Origin: Cryobacterium ruanii
GTDB taxonomy: Bacteria > Actinomycetota > Actinomycetes > Actinomycetales > Microbacteriaceae
Reading direction: 5' to 3'
Assembly (NCBI RefSeq): GCF_004404055.1
Contig: NZ_SOHK01000015.1
Coordinates: forward strand, 186,001 to 250,000
DNA length: 64,000 bases
Part shown: piece after piece, positions 33,873 through 43,685 of the stretch
Layout: each line of letters begins with the position of its first letter
Numbering within the stretch: the first letter of the stretch is position 1
Made by a program: the position numbers and the translations under genes
The notes under the pieces: model-generated
The model's input: the letters and a program-made list of their open reading frames with translations, nothing else
Told to the model about the DNA's origin: nothing
Database searches by the model: none

Positions 33873-34411
33873 GCAGCCCGCGGCGGTTTACCCCGCAGAA
33901 CGACGGCGACCTACTCGCCCAATTCGAACCGATCGAGGTCGACCTGCTGCGTCTTGCCACCACCCAGCTTCTCGAGATGCTCGACTCTGGCACGGCCGAC
34001 CCCCAACTCGCCGCGAGCGACGGTATTTTCGGACGCCTGCTGCCCGATGCCTACCGCGATGACGACGAAGCGGCGGCCGAGTTTCGACGCTTCACCGCCA
34101 CCGGCCTGCTCGAACGCAAGGCGCAGAACGCCCAGACTGTGCTGGGCTCGCTCGATGTGAGCGCCATCGAAGCGGATGCCGCCACGCCCGACACCGCAGA
34201 TCGCCAGCCGGTCACGATCAGCCTCAACCCCGACGCCGTTCAGGCTTGGCTGCGCAGCCTCACCGACCTGCGGCTGACTCTCGCCGACCGGCTGCAGATC
34301 TCCCCCGATGGTGTGGTGCACATGAACGGCGACGACATGCCGTTTCTGCGCGATCTCTACGAATGGCTCGGCATGCTTCAAGAGGAACTCGTCTACACGA
34401 TCGACATCTGA
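33869..34411 (+). CDS. DUF2017 family protein
   Basis: This 180-residue protein of unknown function is found next to clpS in actinobacteria. Visible features are [20 protein letters not shown] and [20 protein letters not shown]. The C-terminus is [16 protein letters not shown]. It is translationally coupled to clpS. The 3' end overlaps the converging oxidoreductase by 19 bp. Confidence 0.88.
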   Translation: MSSPRRFTPQNDGDLLAQFEPIEVDLLRLATTQLLEMLDSGTADPQLAASDGIFGRLLPDAYRDDDEAAAEFRRFTATGLLERKAQNAQTVLGSLDVSAIEADAATPDTADRQPVTISLNPDAVQAWLRSLTDLRLTLADRLQISPDGVVHMNGDDMPFLRDLYEWLGMLQEELVYTIDI

Positions 34412-35886
34412 CCGCCGAGCGTGCCTGGGCGATCGACGGGCTCGGCCAGCAGGGCTCGTGCAGCGATTCCAATCACAGCACTGTAGGTGGGGTAGGCGAA
34501 TCGCACGTTTGCCAGCGTGGCCACGTCGATTCCGGCTGCCATCGCCGTCGTGACGGACTGAATGACCTCCACGGCGTTTTCGCCGACCGCATGGGCCCCG
34601 AGAATCAGCTCACGCCGGCGATCGGCGATGAGCTTGAGGAATCCCCGTTGCCGATCGTCGATCACCGCCCGATCCAGCAACGAATAGGGCACCACCGTTA
34701 CGACGCACAACTCGTCGCGACGTTGGGCGTCACTCTCGGTCAGGCCGACGCCTGCGTAGTCCGGATCGGTGAACCCACCCGCTGGAAGCAAGTGGTGCGG
34801 GATTCGTTGGTTGGCATTCAACACGGCATTCTCGGCTGCTGCTTCGCCTTCGAATTGTGCGGCCTGCACAAGCATGTCTTGGCCATTGGCGTCGCCGACA
34901 GCGAAAATGTGCGGCACCGAACTTCGAAAATACGCATCGACGGGAATGGACGAACGGCTCGTGACCACACCGGCATTTTCCAGTCCCAGGTCACCGATAT
35001 CCGCGGGCCAGCCGGTTGCCATGATCACAGCATCGAAGCTGCCTGATATATCCTGCCCGTTCTCCCGCCAGGTCAGCATGATCGAGCCGTCGGAGGCGCG
35101 CAGGAGCCCGTCAATACCGTCAATGCCAAGTCGGAGCACAACGCCTTGTTCAACGAAGGCATCGGCGACCGCGTGCGAAATGGACTCATCGGATGTGGTG
35201 AGCACGCGGTCGGCCACATCGAGCAAGGTCACGGTGGAGCCGAAGGAGCGAAATATGGTAACCAATTGGGCACCGGTGTTTCCCCCGCCGATCACGGCCA
35301 GACGAACGGGAACGCTCGGAAGGTCAAGCACGTGCTCGGGCACCGTCGCGAGTTCAGCTCCCGGCACCGGCAGACGGCGGGAATGACCGCCCACGCACAC
35401 GAGCACGGCATCGGCCGTCACCCTGCGCCCGGACTCCATTCTGAGCGTGGAGGCATCCAGAAAGCGGGCCCGCCCCTCAAGAATCAGTTCCACCCCGGCA
35501 TCGGCGAAGCGCGTAGCCTCACTCTTGATCGAGCGAACCCGGTCAACGGTCTGCCGGACGCGCGCAACGGTGGTGGGCCAGTCGAGGGGGCGCTCAGATA
35601 CGGAAATGCCATACGCAGCGGCGGTTCGGATCTCTCGCATGAGCCGTGCCGTCTTGGCCAGCACCCGGGTGGGCACGCATCCGGTGTTCACGCACGTGCC
35701 ACCGAGACGATCAGATTCGCAGACGGCCACGGATGCGCCCAGTTCCGCTGCGCGCAGGGCTGCGGCGGTTCCAGCCGGGCCGGCACCGATCACCACCACG
35801 TCGAAGTGCTCGGGAACGATCCCGGTTGAGTCGAAGTCCTGCTGTTCGGACGGCATTGTGTGGTCGAAACTTGGGGCAGCGGTCAT
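34393..35886 (-). CDS. Pyridine nucleotide-disulfide oxidoreductase (mercuric reductase/Lpd-like)
   Basis: This FAD/NAD(P)-dependent enzyme has 497 residues from ATG 35886 (GGGAG upstream). It has an N-terminal FAD-binding motif VVIGAGPAGTAAALRAAELG and a redox-active pair C65/C70 in GGTCVNTGCVPTRVLAKTA. The NAD motif is LAVIGGGNTGAQLVTIFRSF, and a dimerisation domain follows. It lacks an HMA domain and vicinal C-terminal Cys, so mercury reduction is unlikely. The substrate is not deducible. Confidence 0.85.
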   Translation of the reverse strand: MTAAPSFDHTMPSEQQDFDSTGIVPEHFDVVVIGAGPAGTAAALRAAELGASVAVCESDRLGGTCVNTGCVPTRVLAKTARLMREIRTAAAYGISVSERPLDWPTTVARVRQTVDRVRSIKSEATRFADAGVELILEGRARFLDASTLRMESGRRVTADAVLVCVGGHSRRLPVPGAELATVPEHVLDLPSVPVRLAVIGGGNTGAQLVTIFRSFGSTVTLLDVADRVLTTSDESISHAVADAFVEQGVVLRLGIDGIDGLLRASDGSIMLTWRENGQDISGSFDAVIMATGWPADIGDLGLENAGVVTSRSSIPVDAYFRSSVPHIFAVGDANGQDMLVQAAQFEGEAAAENAVLNANQRIPHHLLPAGGFTDPDYAGVGLTESDAQRRDELCVVTVVPYSLLDRAVIDDRQRGFLKLIADRRRELILGAHAVGENAVEVIQSVTTAMAAGIDVATLANVRFAYPTYSAVIGIAARALLAEPVDRPGTLGGQMSIV

Positions 35887-36153
35887 TTCGGTCTCCCACC
35901 GTCGTAATCGACCAAATAGTGGCAGCGTCGGCTGGGAATCAACCTGCGCCCGAATGGCTGGGCATCCCTGTTTGGGGAGGTACACACTCCTCTGCCAATT
36001 CACGGCTGCCGGAGGTAGTGTGGTCGCGACTGGGCGGGGCATTTGCTACCGCGTCTGGTTCGCCCTCGGGCCTTCAAACCGTGTGCCAACGCCGCTCGCA
36101 CGGATGCGCCACTGCATTTCGAGGTGGCTCCACGGCATCCGATGGAGAGAACA

Positions 36154-37011
36154 ATGGATCTCAGCACCCTGACCCACGTCATCGCGGCTCGACAGCGCAG
36201 CGACCTCGACGCCCTGGGGCCGACGGTCGTGCCGCTGGCTGGCGGCTCCGAGCTGTTCGCCGACCCGCGCACCCACCTCGAGGCACTCGTCGATTTGCAG
36301 ACCTTCGGGTGGCCAGCGCTGACGATCACCGACGAGGGCCTCGAGATTGCAGCGACCTGCACCCTCGCCGAGCTCTCCCGGCTGCCGATGCAGCCGGGGT
36401 GGGTGGCTCATCCGCTGTTCTATCAGTGCTGCACGGCCCTGTTCGGCTCGTTCAAGGTCTGGAATGTGGCGACGGTTGGCGGCAACCTGGCCACCTCGCT
36501 TCCTGCCGGGCCAATGATCACCCTCGCGGTCGCGCTCGACGCCGAGCTGCTGGTCTGGCGCGGCAGCGGCAGCGGCAGCGACGAGATCGTGCCGGCCCGC
36601 GAGTTCGTGACCGGCAATATGACCAACGTGCTCGCGCCGGGTGACGTGCTGCGCTCCATTCATGTGCCGCTGGCCTCGCTGCAGGCGCAGACCGCATACC
36701 GCAAGATTGCGCTGTCGCCGCTTGGGCGCTCGGGGGCGGTGCTCGCCGGGCGGGTGGGCGGCGCTGCTCCCGGCGGCGATGACGGCGCCTTCGTGCTCAC
36801 GGTCACTGCGGCGACGCTGCGCCCGGTACAGCTGCGCTACCCGGCGCTGCCGAGCATCGAGGTTCTGGCCTGCGACATCGCCGCGATCGACTGCTGGTTC
36901 ACGGATGCCCATGGCGCCGCCGACTGGCGGCGCGCCATGGGGCTGCTGCTGGGAGAAGAGATTCGCGCTGAACTCGCCAGCGCGGCGACCAACGCGGGAG
37001 GCCGCTCATGA
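36154..37011 (+). CDS. Xanthine dehydrogenase FAD-binding subunit
   Basis: This subunit of a molybdenum hydroxylase has 285 residues. FAD-binding motifs are visible (VPLAGGSELFADPRTHLEAL and VATVGGNLATSLPAGPMITL). ATG 36154 with GGAGAG upstream is preferred over in-frame starts at 36043 and 36142. It overlaps the next subunit gene by ATGA. It passes electrons from the Fe-S domain to NAD+ or another acceptor. Confidence 0.9.
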   Translation: MDLSTLTHVIAARQRSDLDALGPTVVPLAGGSELFADPRTHLEALVDLQTFGWPALTITDEGLEIAATCTLAELSRLPMQPGWVAHPLFYQCCTALFGSFKVWNVATVGGNLATSLPAGPMITLAVALDAELLVWRGSGSGSDEIVPAREFVTGNMTNVLAPGDVLRSIHVPLASLQAQTAYRKIALSPLGRSGAVLAGRVGGAAPGGDDGAFVLTVTAATLRPVQLRYPALPSIEVLACDIAAIDCWFTDAHGAADWRRAMGLLLGEEIRAELASAATNAGGRS

Positions 37012-39836
37012 CGCTGGAACTGGCCGCCATGGTCGCCACCGTCACGTTCGAGGTCAACGGCACCCCGGTTGAAGCAACCCCGACACCCGGCCAATGCCTG
37101 CGCACCCTGTTGCGCGAGCACGAACACTTCGACGTGAAAATGGGTTGCGACACCGGCGACTGCGGCGCCTGCACGGTGCAGGTGGACGGCACACCCGTGC
37201 ACTCCTGCATCTACCCCGCGTTCCGGGCTGACGGCAAGCAGGTCACGACAGCGGCCGGTCTCGGCCAGCCCGGCGACCTCGCCCCGGTGCAGCAACGTTT
37301 CGTCGACGCAGCCGGCTTCCAATGCGGCTTCTGCACGCCCGGCATGGTCGTCACCGCCGCCGCGATCGAAGCGGATACCGCCGCCCACCTCGACGAATTG
37401 CCCCGCCTCCTGAAGGGCAACCTGTGCCGCTGCACCGGCTACCGCTCGATCAACGATGCGATTGCCGGCCAGCGCACCCCGCCGGAAGGCTCCTGCCACG
37501 TGGCGCCGGGGCGCGAACACGCCGAAGCCTCGACTCTCGGACCGGTGCGCGCGACCGGCCGAACCGGCCGGGTCGCCGGCCCGGTCGGCACCTCCCCCGG
37601 AGCGATCGCCGGGGAACGCGTGGTCAGCGGGCTCGAGCCGTACACCCTCGACGTGGCCGTTCCCGGGCTGCTCCACCTCGCCGTGCTGGGCAGTCCGCAC
37701 GCGCACGCGCGCATCCGCTCTCTCGATGCGGCGCGGGCGGCCGCGCTGCCGGGCGTGCACCGCGTACTGACCCTCGACGACTCCCCTACCACCCTGTACT
37801 CGACGGCGCGGCACGAAAGCCGGTTCGACGACCCCGACGACACCCTCGTCTTCGACCAGACCCTGCGCTTTCGGGGCCAGCGTGTCGCGGCGGTCGTTGC
37901 CGACTCCGTGGCGATCGCCGAGGCCGCCTGCCGGCTTATCGAGGTCGAGTACGACCTGCTCTCCGCCGTGTTCGACCCGCGGCTGGCCCTCGAACCCGGC
38001 GCCCCGCTCGTGCACGGTGACAAGGACCCGGTGGTCTCACGCGTCGCCGACCCCGGGCACAACCTCGTCGCCGAGCTGCACGGCGAATACGGCTCCGTCG
38101 AGGCCGGTCTCGCGCGAGCTTCGACCGTTGTCTCCGGCAGCTGGCAGACCCAGCGCATCGCCCATACCCACCTCGAAACCCACGCCACAATCGGCTGGCT
38201 CGACGGCGACCGACTGGTGCTGCGCACGAGCTCGCAGGTTCCCTTTCTGGTGCAGACGGAGATCTGCCGCCTGTTCGACCTCGATCCGGCCGGGGTACGC
38301 GTGTTCACCGCCCGGGTCGGCGGCGGCTTCGGCGGCAAACAGGAACTGCTGACCGAAGACCTCGTCACCCTCGCCGTGCTCGAAACCGGGCGCCCGGTGC
38401 AATACGAATTCACCCGCACCGACGAGTTCACCATCGCCCCGGTGCGGCACCCGATGACGATCGACGTCACCCTCGGCGCCACGGCCGACGGCCGACTCAC
38501 CGCTCTGAAACTCGGCGTCCTCGCCGACACCGGTGCCTACGGAAACCACGCCCCCGGCGTGCTATTCCATGGCACGAGCGAATCCGTCGCGCTCTACAAC
38601 GTGCCCAACAAGAGAGTGGATGCCCAGAACGTCTACACGAACAACCCCCCGTCGGGCGCCTTCCGCGGCTACGGCCTCGGCCAGATCATCTTCGCGATCG
38701 AGTGCGCCCTCGACGAACTGGCCCGCGACCTCCAGATGGACCCCTTCGAACTCCGTCGGCTCAACTCGGTGCAACCCGGTGACCCGCTCGTCGTCACCCA
38801 CGAAGAAGGCCCCGACCTCGTCTTCGGCAGCTACGGCCTCGATCAGTGCCTCGACCTCGCCGAAGCGGCCCTGAAGCGCGGCAATCGGGCCGTCATTCCT
38901 TCCGGGCCCGAGTGGAGGGTCGGCACCGGCATGGCGTCGTCGATGATCGCGACCACGCCGCCGCGGGGCCACCGCTCGCAGGCGTCCATTCAGTTGACGG
39001 CCGGCGGCCGCTACCTTGTGCGCGTGGGCACGACCGAGTTCGGCAACGGTACAACGACCGTGCACGCGCAGATCGCTGCGACGGCCCTGCACACCACCTT
39101 GGACCGCATCGACCTGGCGCACTCCGATACGGATGCCGCCGGCTACGACTCCGGCGCGTTTGGTTCGGCCGGGGTCGTCGTGGCCGGTAAGGCCGTGCTC
39201 GCCGCGGCGACCGCTCTGGGCGAGTCGCTCGTCGAGGCCGCCGCGTCGTGTACTGGGGGCGACAGGACCTGGCAGCTCGAGCGCGACGGCCTGCGCGCCG
39301 CTGCCGCGACCGTCTCCCTCGTCGAACTCGCGGACTGGGCCACGGCCAACGGCGTCGACCTCACCGCCGTGCGCCGTGAAGACGGAATGCGGCGCTCCCT
39401 CGCCTTCAACGTGCATGCGTTCCGGGTGGCCGTGAACACCGACACCGGCGAGGTGCGCATTCTGCAGTCGATTCAGGCTGCGGATGCCGGCTTCGTCATG
39501 AACCCGGAGCAGTGCCGCGGGCAGATCGAGGGCGGGGTCGCGCAGGCGCTCGGCACCGCCCTGTTCGAGGAGGTCGTGCTCGACGGCGCGGGGGCCGTGT
39601 CCACTCGGGTACTACGCAACTATCACGTGCCCCAGCTCGTGGATCTGCCGGTCACCGAGGTCTACTTCGCGCAGAGTCACGACGTGCTCGGGCCGTACGG
39701 TGCCAAGTCAATGAGCGAATCCACCTACAACCCGGTCGCGCCGGCGCTGGCCAATGCAGTGCGCGACGCGATCGGCATCCGTCCCACCGAGTTGCCCATG
39801 TCGCGGGACCGCATCTGGCGCCTGCTGCACGGCTGA
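37008..39836 (+). CDS. Fused 2Fe-2S and molybdopterin subunit of xanthine dehydrogenase
   Basis: This single 942-residue chain combines two usual subunits. Residues 1-165 hold both 2Fe-2S clusters (C47, C52, C55, C67; and C106, C109, C140, C142). A short linker leads to the large molybdopterin domain (RVGGGFGGKQELLTEDLVTL, NPPSGAFRGYGLGQIIFAIE, and SMSESTYNPVAPALANAV). Together with the FAD subunit and the guanine deaminase this indicates purine (hypoxanthine/xanthine) oxidation. No XdhC maturation factor is nearby. Confidence 0.9.
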   Translation: MTLELAAMVATVTFEVNGTPVEATPTPGQCLRTLLREHEHFDVKMGCDTGDCGACTVQVDGTPVHSCIYPAFRADGKQVTTAAGLGQPGDLAPVQQRFVDAAGFQCGFCTPGMVVTAAAIEADTAAHLDELPRLLKGNLCRCTGYRSINDAIAGQRTPPEGSCHVAPGREHAEASTLGPVRATGRTGRVAGPVGTSPGAIAGERVVSGLEPYTLDVAVPGLLHLAVLGSPHAHARIRSLDAARAAALPGVHRVLTLDDSPTTLYSTARHESRFDDPDDTLVFDQTLRFRGQRVAAVVADSVAIAEAACRLIEVEYDLLSAVFDPRLALEPGAPLVHGDKDPVVSRVADPGHNLVAELHGEYGSVEAGLARASTVVSGSWQTQRIAHTHLETHATIGWLDGDRLVLRTSSQVPFLVQTEICRLFDLDPAGVRVFTARVGGGFGGKQELLTEDLVTLAVLETGRPVQYEFTRTDEFTIAPVRHPMTIDVTLGATADGRLTALKLGVLADTGAYGNHAPGVLFHGTSESVALYNVPNKRVDAQNVYTNNPPSGAFRGYGLGQIIFAIECALDELARDLQMDPFELRRLNSVQPGDPLVVTHEEGPDLVFGSYGLDQCLDLAEAALKRGNRAVIPSGPEWRVGTGMASSMIATTPPRGHRSQASIQLTAGGRYLVRVGTTEFGNGTTTVHAQIAATALHTTLDRIDLAHSDTDAAGYDSGAFGSAGVVVAGKAVLAAATALGESLVEAAASCTGGDRTWQLERDGLRAAAATVSLVELADWATANGVDLTAVRREDGMRRSLAFNVHAFRVAVNTDTGEVRILQSIQAADAGFVMNPEQCRGQIEGGVAQALGTALFEEVVLDGAGAVSTRVLRNYHVPQLVDLPVTEVYFAQSHDVLGPYGAKSMSESTYNPVAPALANAVRDAIGIRPTELPMSRDRIWRLLHG

Positions 39837-39974
39837 GCAGACGCCAAGCATCGGTCGACATCGTTTCTCTGGCGGTCACGATCGGCTCGACCAACGGAAA
39901 CAGCATGCGGAGAGCGCCCCCAAACAGTAGAAATTGCCCGCCGTACTACGCGAAAGAGGATATTCTACGTAGAT

Positions 39975-41387
39975 ATGTACGAATCATCGGGTCCCGCGGT
40001 CTTTCGCGGTTATATTTTTCATATAGCTGACGCTCCCACGGTTGCCGAGGCCCACGAACACCTCGTCTCGGTGCCCGACGGCGCCCTCGTGACCGGTGTT
40101 GACGGCACTATCGCGTGGGTCGGCCCGTTCGCCAATCTGCCGGCTGCCTTCGCCGCCTTGCCGGTGACCCGCACCGGGTTCATCATTCCCGGGTTCGTCG
40201 ATACCCACATCCATTTTCCGCAGACCTACACAACAGCTGCCTATGGCGGTGGCCAACTACTCGAGTGGCTTGACGAGTGCGTATTTCCCGCCGAGTCGCG
40301 GCTGGAGGACCCGGGATTCGCTCGCCAGGTGGCGCGCGATTTCACGCGGCGGCGGGCATCCGTCGGCACGACGAGCGCCCTCGTATTCGGATCGGCGTTT
40401 GCGCTCGCGCAGGACGCCCTGTTCGAAGAAACCCAGGCGGCCGGCCTGCGGCTGGTGAGCGGGCGCGGTATCCAGACCGTCGGCACCGACTCCGCCCGCG
40501 CCCTGATCACGAGCGAGCAGGCTGCGATCGAGCTTACGGCGGCCGAGATCGACCGCTGGCACGCCGTCGACACCGGCACGGCCCAGACCGCGCTGCTGCA
40601 GGTCGCGATCGTGCCGCGATTCAGCCTCTCGGTGACGCCGACGACCCTCGCCGGGCTCGGCGAACTCTACGAATCGGTGCGCGGCCGCGGCGTGTACTTT
40701 CATAGCCACCTCAACGAGAACGACCGGCCGGGCACGGGCGAGATCGCAGCGGTGCGGTCGGTGTACGGCACCGAGAAATACCTCGATACCTACGACGGAT
40801 GCTTCCTGCCGGGCTCGGCCCGCGGTGGCTCCAGCCTGCTCGGGCCCCGCAGCATCCTCGCCCATGCCGTGCATTGCCAGGACAGCGAGCTGGCCCGCCT
40901 CGCCGACACCGGAACGTCGATCGCCCACTGCCCCACCTCGCAGGCTTTCCTCGGCTCCGGCACCATGCCGTGGCGCCGCACGACCGCGTTCGGCGTGAAC
41001 GTCGCGATCGGAACGGATGTCGGCGGCGGCGACGAATGGCTCGTCGCTCGGGTGCTCAACGACTGCTACAAGGCGCACCTGTCGGAGCCCGGCGACGCCG
41101 GCGTGGCCCTCGACCCGGCCGCGCTGCTGTTCACCGGAACGCTCGCCGGGGCGCGGGCCCTCGATATGGAGGCGCGGTTCGGCAACTTCGACCTCGGCAA
41201 GGACGCGGACTTTCTGCTCATCGATCCCGACCGCTGGGAGCCGCTCGCCCTCATACTGGAGAACGCGGTGCGCGCTGACGACGCTGGCCTGGCCGCCGAA
41301 CAAACCCTGTTCGCGTTGCTGCTCGCCCTACGCGAGCCCGCCATCACCGGCGTGTACGTGCGCGGCCACCGCGTGCGCGTGAACTAA
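39975..41387 (+). CDS. guaD: Guanine deaminase
   Basis: This amidohydrolase converts guanine to xanthine, the substrate of the adjacent dehydrogenase. The 470 residues contain the metal motif GFVDTHIHFPQTYTTAAYGG, HSHLNEN, the conserved HAVHCQDSELARLADTGT followed by HCPTSQAFLGSG, and IGTDVGGG. ATG 39975 has no strong Shine-Dalgarno. TATTCT at 39961-39966 could be a -10 box close enough for a leaderless transcript. A 138-bp gap separates it from the xanthine dehydrogenase gene. Confidence 0.92.
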   Translation: MYESSGPAVFRGYIFHIADAPTVAEAHEHLVSVPDGALVTGVDGTIAWVGPFANLPAAFAALPVTRTGFIIPGFVDTHIHFPQTYTTAAYGGGQLLEWLDECVFPAESRLEDPGFARQVARDFTRRRASVGTTSALVFGSAFALAQDALFEETQAAGLRLVSGRGIQTVGTDSARALITSEQAAIELTAAEIDRWHAVDTGTAQTALLQVAIVPRFSLSVTPTTLAGLGELYESVRGRGVYFHSHLNENDRPGTGEIAAVRSVYGTEKYLDTYDGCFLPGSARGGSSLLGPRSILAHAVHCQDSELARLADTGTSIAHCPTSQAFLGSGTMPWRRTTAFGVNVAIGTDVGGGDEWLVARVLNDCYKAHLSEPGDAGVALDPAALLFTGTLAGARALDMEARFGNFDLGKDADFLLIDPDRWEPLALILENAVRADDAGLAAEQTLFALLLALREPAITGVYVRGHRVRVN

Positions 41388-41825
41388 GCGCCGCCCGGTT
41401 TCGCATCCGCTCGCCTCGGCGTAGGGGGGCGCCGGCCGCGAGCGGGTTGATCAGGCTCATCGCCGTGGCATAGCTGTCGGGAGCGCTCGCACTGTCGATC
41501 GGGCATTCCAGCCAGACCGCTGCGCCGTCGGCGTACCGCCGGGCCGAGGAGTCGGAGATCAGCACGAGCGGGATCCCCGCCGCTGGATCGCCGCGACCAG
41601 CTGCCCGAACCCCGCCGATCGACGGCGAAAACCGAACAGAACGGCCGCGTCGTGCGGGCCGAGTCCGGCCACATCCTCGCCGATCGCCTGCCCGGGCAGT
41701 GGCGCGAGCCGCACGCTCTGAAAGGTCTGCGCGAGCTGCTGGCGCAGGTGCATCGAACTCGGAATCGATCTCATCGGCGCAGTCCTGATCGGCAAGGTAG
41801 AGCACGGCGGCCTCGAACCTACCCG
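41384..41825 (-). pseudogene. Remnant of a MurR/RpiR-family regulator (SIS domain)
   Basis: Pieces of one protein family are spread over two frames. VLYLADQDCADEID is in one, then MHLRQQLAQTFQSVRLAPLP and GLGPHDAAVLFGFRRRSAGF in another. IPLVLISDSSARRYADGAAV and DSYATAMSLINPLAAG are then back in the first. This matches the sugar-isomerase-like domain of RpiR-type regulators with at least two frameshifts. The N-terminal helix-turn-helix is missing, and the amidase gene begins where it should be. The gene is probably dead. Confidence 0.75.
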
Positions 41826-43036
41826 GGCATTTCGTTCAGCTGAGTCGCCATCGCCGTTGCCGCATCCACGAGCGCGAGATCGCTGAATCGGGGCCCGACC
41901 AGGCACAACCCGAGCGGGGCTCCGTGCACGTCGAGCAGCGGAGCCGACAGAGCCGGATAGCCGCCGATCGCCGCGAGGCAGGTCAACGCGAGGGTCGCGC
42001 TGCGGGTGCGATCGAGGGCCGCCGCTTCGCTGTCGAGCCGGGGCGCCGTTGAAGCGGTGCTCGGCAGCAGCAGCACTCGCTCGTCCAGAATCTGATCCAG
42101 CCGCTCACGCGCGACGCCGAGCACGCCCCGCGCCGCCCGCTCGGCGCTGCCGGTCACCCGTGACGCCCAGGAGAAGCGAGCCGCCACATCGGCCGCGAGC
42201 ACGCCGGGATGCGCGCGTACCCACGAGCCGTGCACCTGCCAGGCCTCGGCCGCCTGCACGGTGCGGAAGGCCTGGAACAGTGCGGCAAGATCGCCGACGT
42301 CGACAAAGTCGACCGGGGTGATGCTGCCGGTTCCCTCGAGCCAGTCGACGGCGTCGACGAAGGCTTCCTGTACCTCGTCGTCGAGCCCGACCACAACGGA
42401 TGCCCCCACCGCGTATCGTGCCGGCGCACCCCGCTGCAGCTCCGGCTGCACCGAGGCAACGACGGCGGCGCGCAGCACGCCGGGGGTGCGCGTGATCCAG
42501 CCCACCGCGTCGAACCGCGGCGCGAGCGGCAGCAGCCCGCTGCGATTGACGGCATCCTGGGTGCTACGAAGCCCCCACAAGCCCTGGTACGACGCCGGCA
42601 CCCGAATCGATCCTGCGGTGTCGGTGCCGAGTCCGATGTCGGCCTGGCCCAGCGCGACGGCGGTGGCCGGACCGCTCGACGACCCGCCGGGCACGGCGTT
42701 CGGAACGCGCGGGTTCGGCGGGGTGCCGTAGTGCACATTCGCGCCCGTGATGCCGTACGCGAACTCGTCGGTCTGCGCGATACCGCGCGCGGTCGCGCCA
42801 GCCCCCAGAAGTGCGCGCAGCGCCGGGGCGCTCTCGGTCGCGGCGGCCTGCTCGTGCAGGTATTCGGGAATGCCGGCGCCGACGGCGAACCCGGCCACGT
42901 CATAGAGATCTTTGACGGCAACGGTACGCCCGGAGAGCGGTCCGATACTCTCGCTGCCGACAAGCGGATTGCCGAGAACCCGCCAGATGCTGGTGTCAAA
43001 GGCCGGAACCGCCGCCGGATGAAGCAGATCAGCCAC
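41819..43036 (-). CDS. Amidase-signature family hydrolase
   Basis: This 405-residue amidase has the Ser-cisSer-Lys triad at K42 (VAVKDLYDVAG), S119 (PGGSSSGPATAVALG) and S143 (GTDTAGSIRVPAS). The C-terminal part (LSAPLLDVHGAPLGLCLVGP) is also complete. Its substrate is unknown. Related enzymes near purine or urea genes act on allophanate, ureidoglycolate-type or simple amides. It overlaps the acetamidase remnant by 8 bp. Confidence 0.88.
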   Translation of the reverse strand: MADLLHPAAVPAFDTSIWRVLGNPLVGSESIGPLSGRTVAVKDLYDVAGFAVGAGIPEYLHEQAAATESAPALRALLGAGATARGIAQTDEFAYGITGANVHYGTPPNPRVPNAVPGGSSSGPATAVALGQADIGLGTDTAGSIRVPASYQGLWGLRSTQDAVNRSGLLPLAPRFDAVGWITRTPGVLRAAVVASVQPELQRGAPARYAVGASVVVGLDDEVQEAFVDAVDWLEGTGSITPVDFVDVGDLAALFQAFRTVQAAEAWQVHGSWVRAHPGVLAADVAARFSWASRVTGSAERAARGVLGVARERLDQILDERVLLLPSTASTAPRLDSEAAALDRTRSATLALTCLAAIGGYPALSAPLLDVHGAPLGLCLVGPRFSDLALVDAATAMATQLNEMPG

Positions 43037-43592
43037 GATAGTCCGCCGTTCGAATGCGAGTGTGCACCCCGGTGACCCGGTCGACCACCTGGGAGATCGT
43101 GAAATCGGTAGCGGCGCTCAGGTACGCGTAGGCGAGCACCGTCATCTTGAGCAGGTCGCAAGACCGGGCGCCACGCGCACGAATCGGGCCGGTCACGATG
43201 TGCGGCCCGTCGCTGCCCGGGTCGCGACCGAAATCAGACGCAGCAAGGTCGATCGCGTCGTCGAGCACGAACTCCCGTGGCACGCCGTGGCGGCTGAAGA
43301 AGGCGGCCGGGTCTCGGCCCTGGTCCGCCAGCACACCCTCGTCGTTGATCGTATCGATCATGACATCGTCGCCCGAATCGACGGTGAGCACGCCAACGTC
43401 GCGCGCGCAGGGCAGCCGGCCCCAGAGCACGGTGGCACGCGTCGCTGGCAGGTAATGGATGCTGCCGGCCCCGTCCGAAGACAACTCCGGCACCTGCGTG
43501 AGCGGCTGCAAAATCTGAGGGAACATGGTGCTTTCTGAGCCGGGACTGCTGGGAGCTGGTGGGTCGGCAAACACAAATACTTCCTGCCGCAT
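43029..43592 (-). pseudogene. Acetamidase/formamidase with a large internal deletion
   Basis: The first 150 or so residues match the family start (GSIHYLPATRATVLWGRLPC, LTVDSGDDVMIDTINDEGVL, DGPHIVTGPI). They then jump, at LLKMTVLAYAYLSAATDF, straight to the family C-terminus (TISQVVDRVTGVHTRIRTAD). A normal member has around 400 residues; this one has 187 or fewer. The deletion is in frame, so a short protein could still be made, but the central part of the enzyme is lost. The likely original start is ATG 43526 or 43592. Confidence 0.75.
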
Positions 43593-43685
43593 CTGCGAGC
43601 GTATAGCTCGTGTGGCGTAGAACTGTTAGCCCACCCCCGTGCTAGGGGGCCCCGACCGACGCACGGACGGCCCGAAAACCCTACG

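Noticed and set aside
34393-35886. Mercuric reductase (merA) assignment
   Set aside because: The redox-active CxxxxC is shared by all disulfide reductases. The C-terminal vicinal Cys pair and N-terminal metal-binding domain of MerA are absent, and no mer genes are nearby.
36837-38530. Two long minus-strand frames opposite the xanthine dehydrogenase genes
   Set aside because: They are shadow frames of high-GC codons, with no ribosome-binding site or domain.
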